Shown: positions 58,185 through 64,000 of the stretch, in pieces
Layout: each line of letters starts with the position of its first letter
Numbering within the stretch: the first letter of the stretch is position 1
Assembly (NCBI RefSeq): GCF_018866325.1
Contig: NZ_CP076457.1
Location: 2,887,001 to 2,951,000 of the forward strand
Source of the DNA: Streptomyces sp. YPW6
GTDB lineage: Bacteria; Actinomycetota; Actinomycetes; Streptomycetales; Streptomycetaceae
Length of the DNA: 64,000 nt
Direction: 5' to 3'
Program-made: the position numbers and the translations under genes
Notes under the pieces: generated by a model
What the model was told of the DNA's origin: nothing
The model's input: only the letters and a program-made list of their open reading frames with translations
Databases searched by the model: none

Positions 58185-59033
58185 ATGCCCACGCCCCCCG
58201 CATACACCCTCGTCGCCACGGACCTGGACGGCACCCTGCTGCGCCCCGACGGCACCGTCAGCGCCCGGTCCCGTGCCGCGCTCGGCCGCGCCGCCGCCTC
58301 GGGCGCCCGGCATCTGATCGTGACCGGGCGGCCCGTCCCGGGGATACGCGCACTGCTCGCGGACCTCGCGTACACCGGGCTCGTCGTCTGCGGGCAGGGC
58401 ACGCAGCTCTACGACGCGGACGCCGGGCGGCTGCTGCGCTCCGTCGCCCTGGACCGGGAGGCCGCCGACACCGCGCTCGGCAAGATCGAGGCGGAGGTGG
58501 GGGCCGTGTTCGCCGCCGTGGACCAGGACGGCGTGAACGGGGTGACCCTGATCGAGGCCGGCTACCGGATGCCGAATCCGACCCTGCCCGCCCAACGCGT
58601 CGGCTCTCGCGAGGCGTTGTGGGAGCGGCCCGTCATCAAGGTGCTGGTGCGCCACCCGGAGCTGGGCGACGACGCGCTGACCGCCGCCGCGCGCGGGGCC
58701 GTGGGCGATCTGGCGACGGTGACGATGGCGGGGCCCGGCACGGTGGAGCTGGCTCCACGCGGGGTGGACAAGGGTACGGGCCTGGCGGCGGCCGCCGAGC
58801 TGCTGGGCATCGGGGCGGAGCGGACCGTCGCGTTCGGCGACATGCCCAACGACCTGCCGATGTTCGCCGGTTCGGGCCTCCGGGTGGCCATGGGGAACGC
58901 CCACCCGGAGCTGCGCGCGGCGGCCGACGAGGTGACCCTGACGCACGCGGAGGACGGGGTCGCGGTGGTCCTGGAGCGGCTGTTCGGCACCGGGGGCGCA
59001 GGGGACGCCGCACCGGATTCCGGTTTGGTCTAG
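58185..59033 (+). CDS. HAD-superfamily hydrolase (Cof/IIB type)
   Basis: A 282-residue phosphatase-like protein. The chosen start is ATG at 58185; the hexamer TAGGCT at 58172-58177 ends exactly 7 bases before it and no ribosome-binding site is present, so the transcript is probably leaderless. HAD motifs are intact: DLDGTLL (nucleophile D13, acid D15), the TGRP motif, the lysine in the VDKGTGLAAA segment, and FGDMPNDLPMF. The C2B cap suggests a sugar-phosphate-type phosphatase; the substrate is unknown. Its stop codon lies inside a DasR-like palindrome. Confidence 0.9.
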   Translation: MPTPPAYTLVATDLDGTLLRPDGTVSARSRAALGRAAASGARHLIVTGRPVPGIRALLADLAYTGLVVCGQGTQLYDADAGRLLRSVALDREAADTALGKIEAEVGAVFAAVDQDGVNGVTLIEAGYRMPNPTLPAQRVGSREALWERPVIKVLVRHPELGDDALTAAARGAVGDLATVTMAGPGTVELAPRGVDKGTGLAAAAELLGIGAERTVAFGDMPNDLPMFAGSGLRVAMGNAHPELRAAADEVTLTHAEDGVAVVLERLFGTGGAGDAAPDSGLV

Positions 59034-59038
59034 ACCAA
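59025..59038. promoter_or_regulatory. DasR-responsive-element-like palindrome upstream of the RTX gene
   Basis: TTGGTCTAGACCAA is a perfect 14-bp palindrome whose core GGTCTAGACC matches the published dre consensus of Streptomyces DasR (about ACTGGTCTAGACCACT), apart from the outermost bases. It begins inside the last codons of the HAD gene and includes its stop. A -10-like TAGGTT follows at 59046-59051, so binding here would cover the promoter of the secreted protein gene at 59172. Confidence 0.7.
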
Positions 59039-59171
59039 GACGGGTAGGTTGCGGTCGCCCGCGCGGCGTCCCCACCGCCGCGCGTGGCACCTGACATGGA
59101 CCTGCCCTCACCCGGTTCCGCGCAGGCGGGCGCGGACGGGCGGCCCCCCACGGACCCACCGAGGAGTTGTC

Positions 59172-59942
59172 GTGAAGCGCACGAGGATGACGGCCGCCGT
59201 GACCCTGCTCGCCACCGGCCTCGCCGTGTCCCCCGCCATCGCCGCCCCCACCGCCACCGAGGCCGGCGCCAAGGCCCGCGTCGGCGCCGACTGGGCGAAG
59301 CAGTCGATCACCTTCACCGCCGCCCCGGGCCAGGTCAACGACCTGCACGTGGTCCCGATGGACCGGGGCGACGGGGTCCGGCGGATCGGCTTCCGGGATT
59401 CCGTTCCGATCCGGCCCGGCGGCCACTGCTCGTACCTGGAACCGGGCGTCGAGACGTACGTCGTCTGCGAACTGCCCACCGGCAGCGCCCGGCCGGACCG
59501 GATCGACGTCTTCCTCGGCGACGGCGACGACGAGATCGCCACCAGCGACCCGGGGGTCGCGACCGTCAGCGGCGGCCCCGGCGACGACGTCCTGCACGCC
59601 CACTCCGCGCACACCGTGCGGGGCGACGCGGGCGACGACATGGTCATGGGGCGCGTCGTCCTCGACGGCGGCGACGGCGACGACCACCTGATGGCGGTCG
59701 ACGGCGACCAGTGGCTGTGGGGCGGCCGGGGCGACGACATGATCGAGGCGTACGACGGCGATGACATCGTGTACGCGGGTCCGGGCGACGACCACGTCAT
59801 GGGCGGAGCCGGTGACGACGTCCTCCTCGGCGGCTCCGGCGACGACATGCTGCACGGCGAGGCGGGCGACGACGTGATCGTCGGCGGTTCCGGGAGGGAC
59901 ACCACCGAAGGCGGACCGGGCCGGAACATCACGCTTCCCTGA
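59172..59942 (+). CDS. Secreted RTX-type calcium-binding repeat protein
   Basis: A 256-residue exported protein. The start is GTG at 59172, with GAGGAG upstream. A Sec signal peptide is seen at residues 1-25 (KRTR then a hydrophobic ALLATG-like core, cleaved near AIAA). After a ~110-residue domain, residues about 120-250 are RTX nonapeptides of GGxGDD type, for example [18 protein letters not shown] and [12 protein letters not shown] repeats fold on calcium. No type I secretion gene is nearby, so export is by Sec. No catalytic domain is seen. A DasR-like site precedes it. Confidence 0.85.
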   Translation: MKRTRMTAAVTLLATGLAVSPAIAAPTATEAGAKARVGADWAKQSITFTAAPGQVNDLHVVPMDRGDGVRRIGFRDSVPIRPGGHCSYLEPGVETYVVCELPTGSARPDRIDVFLGDGDDEIATSDPGVATVSGGPGDDVLHAHSAHTVRGDAGDDMVMGRVVLDGGDGDDHLMAVDGDQWLWGGRGDDMIEAYDGDDIVYAGPGDDHVMGGAGDDVLLGGSGDDMLHGEAGDDVIVGGSGRDTTEGGPGRNITLP

Positions 59943-59969
59943 GCCGTCGTACGACGCTCCCGAACCCCC

Positions 59970-60719
59970 TCACCCCTGCGGCGGGTTGAGCTTGCGGAAG
60001 TAGGTCCAGCTGGTCTCGTTCGGCTCGCTCCAGCTCTCCGGGGCGTGCGCGAACTCCGGGTGGTGGTCGGCGATGTGGGCCCGGGTGCGCTCGGGGACCT
60101 CGGTGTACGCGCCGAGCTTGCGGCCCCGGCAGTGGAAGGTGAGGCCGCCGGGCCGCTGCCCCCGGGCCATCCACGGCAGCCACGGGGACATCCGGCTCCA
60201 CGACATGGTGGCCGGGACACTGGGGGCGGGGCCCGCCAGATCGGCCCGGTCCGCGAAGAACTGGAAGAGCTCCAGGGCCTTGTAGGTGTCCCCCGCCGAG
60301 TGCACCGGGTACTGGGCCACCGGCAGCGGCGACGGGTAGGCGAGCGGGATCTCCAGGCTGAAGCAGACCTGGTCCCCTAGGTCGGTCGTCGGGATCGGGA
60401 AGGGGCGCCACTTCTGGTTGGCCGGGTCGTTCCAGACGTGGACCACCGGCAGGTCCTGCCAGGTCTCCAGGATCTCGCGGCTGACGGGGTCCAGGTAGAA
60501 CGCGGCCTCACGGGTGAGCAGTTGGTACGCGTCCGGCCCGGCCTCCTCGTCCTGGACCAGCCGGGCGACGTTGAGGCCCTCGAAACCGAAGACCCGCTGG
60601 TAGGGCTCGTCGGGGGCCCAGGAGTAGACGTCTCCGGACCACCAGTAGGTGACCTCATCGCCGTCGAGGGAGGCACGGGTGCGGGCGAAGGAGCGGAGCA
60701 GTTCCGTGGAGGTCGTCAT
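59970..60719 (-). CDS. DUF1838-like protein
   Basis: A 249-residue protein resembling DUF1838, cytoplasmic with no signal peptide. I chose ATG at 60717-60719 (MTTSTELLRSFARTRASLDG). Features include DGDEVTYWWSGDVYSWAPD near the N-terminus, VFGFEGLNVARLV, and a C-terminal ETSWTYFRKLNPPQG. The reaction is unknown and the family assignment is by recollection. It converges with the RTX gene 27 bases away. Confidence 0.7.
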   Translation of the reverse strand: MTTSTELLRSFARTRASLDGDEVTYWWSGDVYSWAPDEPYQRVFGFEGLNVARLVQDEEAGPDAYQLLTREAAFYLDPVSREILETWQDLPVVHVWNDPANQKWRPFPIPTTDLGDQVCFSLEIPLAYPSPLPVAQYPVHSAGDTYKALELFQFFADRADLAGPAPSVPATMSWSRMSPWLPWMARGQRPGGLTFHCRGRKLGAYTEVPERTRAHIADHHPEFAHAPESWSEPNETSWTYFRKLNPPQG

Positions 60720-60768
60720 GGGGAACACTCTGCGCGATCGGCGGGCGCGGCGGGCACGGTGGCGCGAT

Positions 60769-62262
60769 TCACTCCGCTGAGGCGGCCGGATCGCCCGGCA
60801 GTTCCTGCTCGGTCCACAGCACCTTGCCGTCCGGCCCGTGGCGTGCTCCCCAGTGGGAGGCGAGGCGGGAGACGATGAACAGGCCCCGGCCGCCCTCGTC
60901 GACGGTCCGGGCGTGCCGCAGGTGCGGAGCCGCCGTGGAACCGTCGTGGACCTCGCAGGTGAGCGTGGAGTCCAGCAGGACGCGGAGCCGCAGCGGCGGG
61001 GTGCCGTAGCGGACCGCGTTGGTGACCAGCTCGCTGACGATCAGCTCGGTCGCGTCCACGGTGTCCTCGTCCAGGCCCCAGCCCTGGAGCCGGTCGCGGA
61101 CGAGTACCCGGGCGGTGGCGGGCGTCGTGGCCTCGTCGGCGAGGTCCCAGGTGGCGACCAGGTGGTCGGAGACCGTGCCGGTACGGGCCAGGAGCAGGGC
61201 CGCACCGGCGGCGCGGGTGTCGTCGGGCAGCGCGTAGACGATGTCGTCGCCGAGCTGCTGGAGGCTGCGGCCCGGCCGGGCGAGGGTCTGCGTGATGCGT
61301 TCGGGGGCACGGTCTCCGGAGAGCAGGTCGGCCGTGCAGAACGCGAGGAGGCTGCCCTCCTCCAGGGTGACCGCGGCGGGGGCGAAGAGGGCGCTGTCGG
61401 CGGAGAAGAGCCCCGGCCCCTCCGGTACGTCGAGGGGCACCGCCCGTCCGTCGGGGCCGACGATCAGCGGCGCGGGGTGCCCGGCGCGGGCGGCGGTCAA
61501 CGTGCGGGTGAACGGGTCGTACACGCCGTAGACGCAGCCCGCGCTCAGCGGTTCTCCGTGCAGGCCGTCGGCGGGGGGCAGCGAGGCGCGTTCGTGGGCG
61601 AGGCGGTCGGCGGTGTCCTTGAGGCGGGCGAGGACCTCCTCCGGCTCCAGGTCGAGGCCGGCCAGCGCCTGGATGACCGTACGCAACTGGCCCATGGCGA
61701 TGGCCGACTGGAGGCCCTCGCCCGCGACACCGCCCACGACGAGCGCGGTACGGGCGCCGGACAGGGCGATGGTGTCGAACCAGCAGCCGCTGTCCCGGCC
61801 GGGCAGCAGGACGTGCGCGGTGTCGACGGCCGCCTGCCGCCGTTCGGCCTGCGGGAGCAGCCGCCGCTGAACCGTCGAGGCGATGATGTGCTCGCGTTCG
61901 TAGCGGCGGGCGTTGTCGATGCCGAGGACCGCCCGGGAGGCCGCCGAGACCGCCACGGAGAGGTCGTCCCCGTCGAAGGGCTCGGCCGCCCCGCACCGGT
62001 AGAGGCTGACCAGCCCGAGGACCGCGCCCCGCAGCGTGAGGGGCACGACGATCAGGGAGTGCGCCCCGGCCTCCGCGACGGCCCGCGCCCCGCCCGGGTC
62101 GGCGCCCGGCCACGGGGTGCGGGGCGCGAGCGGGACGAGCCGGGCCCGCAGGTCGGCGGCGGCGAGCGCGTACGGCGTACGGGCGGGGAGGTGGCGGGTC
62201 GTGCCCGGTACCCGCCCCCGGCCCCGCGCCCGTCCGCCGCCGTGCCCGGCAGGGAGTCGCAC
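60769..62262 (-). CDS. SpoIIE/PP2C phosphatase and ATPase part of a probable frameshifted gene
   Basis: A 497-residue frame (start unknown, because it continues a sequence in another frame). It holds the end of a GAF domain (residues about 30-130, LIVVPLTLRGAVLGLVSLYR), a PP2C-like SpoIIE domain (about 150-360, beginning AHVLLPGRDSGCWFDTIALSG), and a HATPase_c domain (about 385-490, TELIVSELVTNAVRYG, EGGRGLFIV). Such proteins switch anti-sigma factors in Streptomyces. The upstream PAS/GAF part lies in a different reading frame (62052-62900). The first ~25 residues look like out-of-frame code rather than a real start. Confidence 0.8.
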   Translation of the reverse strand: MRLPAGHGGGRARGRGRVPGTTRHLPARTPYALAAADLRARLVPLAPRTPWPGADPGGARAVAEAGAHSLIVVPLTLRGAVLGLVSLYRCGAAEPFDGDDLSVAVSAASRAVLGIDNARRYEREHIIASTVQRRLLPQAERRQAAVDTAHVLLPGRDSGCWFDTIALSGARTALVVGGVAGEGLQSAIAMGQLRTVIQALAGLDLEPEEVLARLKDTADRLAHERASLPPADGLHGEPLSAGCVYGVYDPFTRTLTAARAGHPAPLIVGPDGRAVPLDVPEGPGLFSADSALFAPAAVTLEEGSLLAFCTADLLSGDRAPERITQTLARPGRSLQQLGDDIVYALPDDTRAAGAALLLARTGTVSDHLVATWDLADEATTPATARVLVRDRLQGWGLDEDTVDATELIVSELVTNAVRYGTPPLRLRVLLDSTLTCEVHDGSTAAPHLRHARTVDEGGRGLFIVSRLASHWGARHGPDGKVLWTEQELPGDPAASAE

Positions 62263-62900
62263 CGGCCGGCGGCGGCGCGGCGGAGCGGGGTTCCGGGCGG
62301 CATCGGGCCCACCGGCGGCTCGGAGCCCCGCAGGACGTCGTCCACCACCTCCACGACGGCGAGATCGGCGAAGCCGGACACCATCGCGTCGGCGAAGGCA
62401 CGGCAGGTGGTGGCGACGTCGAGGGAGCCGCCGACCGCGTCCCGCACCGCGGCGAGCGTGGCTTCCCTGGCCCGGTCCCGTTCCCGCTCGGTGACGTCGA
62501 CGACCGCGACCACCAGGCCGAGGGCGGGGGCGTCGGGCCCGCCCGGCCCGTGCAGGCGGTACAGGGAGGTCAGGAACCGCCGGTCGCCGGGGATCCTCCG
62601 CAGCCGGCCCCGCACGAGGTGGTCGCGCACCGGGCCCTCACCGGCCAGCACCCGCCTCATGAGCTGCTCGGAGCCGTCCGGGTCGTCGAGCCGGAAGACC
62701 TCGGCGATCGGGCGTCCGGTGTACTCCCCGGTCCCCACGCCCTCGACCAGGGAGTTGGCGCGTACGAGTCTGAGCTGGGGGTCCAGCACGACGAGGCCGA
62801 CGGCGGACTGGGTGAACAGCGCCGTGAGGAGCGCCTCGTCGAAGCCGCCGTCCGCCCTCCCGGCCCGCCCGCGCCCGGCCGGGGTCTCGCTGTCGGCCAC
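62052..62900 (-). CDS. PAS/GAF part of the same probable frameshifted gene
   Basis: From a GTG at 62898-62900 this frame encodes a PAS domain (about residues 20-130, LTALFTQSAVGLVVLDPQLRLV and DVTERERD) and the start of a GAF domain (VGGSLDVATTCRAFADAMVSG). It fits the N-terminal half of PAS-GAF-SpoIIE-ATPase proteins. Homology-like sequence then stops at about 62215-62250 and continues in the other frame. It ends at 62052 with meaningless Arg/Pro-rich sequence. Either a real one-base indel or a sequencing error in a G-rich run is likely. Confidence 0.65.
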   Translation of the reverse strand: MADSETPAGRGRAGRADGGFDEALLTALFTQSAVGLVVLDPQLRLVRANSLVEGVGTGEYTGRPIAEVFRLDDPDGSEQLMRRVLAGEGPVRDHLVRGRLRRIPGDRRFLTSLYRLHGPGGPDAPALGLVVAVVDVTERERDRAREATLAAVRDAVGGSLDVATTCRAFADAMVSGFADLAVVEVVDDVLRGSEPPVGPMPPGTPLRRAAAGRCDSLPGTAADGRGAGGGYRARPATSPPVRRTRSPPPTCGPGSSRSRPAPRGRAPTRAGRGPSRRPGRTP

Positions 62901-63333
62901 GGATCCACCCGCCCTCCGGCTCCGGCACGCCGGAGTACCGGTTCCGGCCCGCGCCGGACCAGCATCACCCGCCGCACCGGGCCCGGCCACCGGTGGGCGG
63001 CAGGGGCGTGAACGGGTGGGCGGGACGCCGGCGAGGTCCGCCGCGCCGTGGCCCGCGCCCCCACCGAGACGCCCCGCACCACGGACCTGCCGCTCCCACC
63101 GAGACGCCCCGCACGACACAGCTCCCTCCGCCACCGAGACGCACCCGCGGCACAGCGCTCCCGCCGCCACCGAGACGCCCCGCGGCACAGCGCTCCCGCC
63201 ACCGCCGTCGTGCACCCCGCCCGACAGTCCGCCGCCGCACCGATCCCGTCCGATCGCCTCCTGCCGCACCAGGGCCCCGTCCGGTCACCTCCTGCCGCAC
63301 GGGATCCCGGCCGGACCCGCCCCGGTCGGCGCC
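62901..63333. other. Spacer with a 35-bp tandem repeat array
   Basis: This 433-base spacer upstream of the PAS gene and downstream of the TetR gene has no gene. It holds four copies of a ~35-bp unit starting CCACCGAGAC at 63061, 63096, 63131 and 63167. A second pair of ~31-bp units shares CTCCTGCCGCAC (63247 and 63278). Open frames through the array are Arg/Gly- or Pro-rich and unconvincing. Confidence 0.6.
63061..63310. repeat. Tandem 35-bp array plus 31-bp duplication
   Basis: Four units with period 35, 35 and 36 bases begin with CCACCGAGACG and end with a GCGCTCCCGCC-type segment. A separate 31-base pair follows at 63247-63300. Copies are degenerate, there are no unique spacers and no cas genes, so this is not a CRISPR locus. 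Confidence 0.7.
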
Positions 63334-63924
63334 TCAGTACCCCGGCGCGCGCAGCGACCGCAGGACGTGGTCCACCAGTGTGGCGATCGTCTCCTCGTCC
63401 TGGACCGGCTTGCGCAGCACATGGCGGTAGTAGACGGGGCCGTACAGCATCTCCACGGCCAGCGGGAGGTCCGCGCCGGGCGGGATCTGGCCCTGGTCCT
63501 GGGCGCTGCGGAGCCGGCCGATCGCCTCCTCGACGCGCGGGTCGACCAGCTCTTCCCGCAGCTGCCGGGCCAGGCGGTCGTCGTGGTGCAGCTCGGAGAG
63601 GATGCCCGCGTAGGCGGGGCCGAAGGGCGGGACCGAGAGCAGTTTCACCGCACCGGCGACGTGGGAACGCAGGTCGGCGCCGATGTCGCCGGTGTCGACG
63701 AACGGAGTGGCGTCGATCAGGGCGTCCGTGAACGCCTCCAGCAGAACCGCCCCTTTCGACGGCCACCAGCGGTAGATCGTCTTCTTGCTGACCCCCGCGT
63801 CGGCGGCGATGGCCTCTATCGTGACGTGCCCGTACCCCCGCTCCGTACAGAGGTCGAGGGCGGACCGCAGGATCGCGCGGCGTGATCGTTCGCTGCGTCG
63901 CACACTGCTCGGCGGTGTGATCAT
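63334..63924 (-). CDS. TetR-family transcriptional regulator
   Basis: A 196-residue TetR regulator. The chosen start is ATG at 63922-63924 (MITPPSSVRRSERSRR). The hexamer TATGCT ends 6 bases upstream with no ribosome-binding site, consistent with a leaderless start; an in-frame ATG at 63964-63966 would give 210 residues. The HTH (about residues 14-60) reads AILRSALDLCTERGYGHVTIEAIAADAGVSKKTIYRWW. The ligand domain is C-terminal (TetR_C-like, about 75-190). Its target and ligand are unknown; the upstream neighbour is outside the window. Confidence 0.9.
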   Translation of the reverse strand: MITPPSSVRRSERSRRAILRSALDLCTERGYGHVTIEAIAADAGVSKKTIYRWWPSKGAVLLEAFTDALIDATPFVDTGDIGADLRSHVAGAVKLLSVPPFGPAYAGILSELHHDDRLARQLREELVDPRVEEAIGRLRSAQDQGQIPPGADLPLAVEMLYGPVYYRHVLRKPVQDEETIATLVDHVLRSLRAPGY

Positions 63925-64000
63925 TCGGTGAGCATAGGGGGGTTCCAGCCAATCTCTTGTTGACATCTCGTCGCCAAAGACCGAACAATACCCAGGCGGA

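Noticed and set aside
60838..63885. A 1015-residue plus-strand frame over the SpoIIE gene
   Set aside because: Opposite-strand shadow, with Arg/Gly/Asp-rich sequence lacking any domain. The minus strand carries clear PAS, SpoIIE, ATPase and TetR features.

Overview
The window looks like a core chromosomal segment of a Streptomyces species. Codons are strongly GC-rich, many starts are GTG (and one TTG), genes are packed with 1-4 base stop/start overlaps, and the gene order matches, as far as I remember it, the conserved block SCO4594-SCO4661 of S. coelicolor. It contains no integrase, transposase, plasmid gene or CRISPR array.

Region 1 (1-16.2 kb, read from the minus strand) is the transcription/translation core: fusA (cut by the window edge), rpsG, rpsL, rpoC, rpoB, rplL, rplJ, a lipoprotein gene, rplA, rplK, nusG, secE and tRNA-Trp. 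Clear vegetative-type promoters lie before rpsL, rpoB and rplJ, and strong hairpin terminators follow rpoC, rplL, rplA and nusG. RpsL and RpoB carry the drug-sensitive residues at the usual streptomycin and rifampicin positions.

Region 2 (16.2-28.8 kb) is mixed housekeeping: an aspartate aminotransferase, an adenosine deaminase-like enzyme, murB, the HadA/HadB-like dehydratase pair, rpmG, tRNA-Met, tRNA-Thr, an amidohydrolase, an NAD(P)-binding protein, tRNA-Tyr, a YajQ-family protein, an ogt-alkB DNA repair operon, two small membrane proteins, htpX, and an mscL gene with a C-terminal zinc-ribbon-like tail.

Region 3 (28.8-47.7 kb) is the most unusual part. It is a tightly coupled partial complex I operon, nuoA-B-C then nuoH-I-J-K-L-M-N. 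In place of nuoD-E-F-G it has one long, repetitive, apparently disordered ORF whose ends overlap its neighbours. Diverging from it are two paralogous DesK-type sensor kinases and one LuxR-type response regulator, followed by korAB (2-oxoacid:ferredoxin oxidoreductase). KorAB makes reduced ferredoxin, and a complex I without its NADH module could in principle consume it; this link is a hypothesis.

Region 4 (47.7-64 kb) is accessory and regulatory. It holds two separate HxlR regulator/NAD(P)H-binding oxidoreductase pairs, a RarD-type permease, an FAD monooxygenase, a CGNR zinc-finger regulator sharing a 22-bp divergent promoter with a VOC protein, and a WhiJ-like XRE/DUF397 module with an in-frame TTA (bldA) codon. 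It also holds a HAD hydrolase, a secreted RTX-repeat protein with a DasR-like palindrome in its promoter region, a DUF1838-like protein, a PAS-GAF-SpoIIE-ATPase gene that appears frameshifted, and a TetR regulator. Several short tandem repeat arrays lie between these genes.
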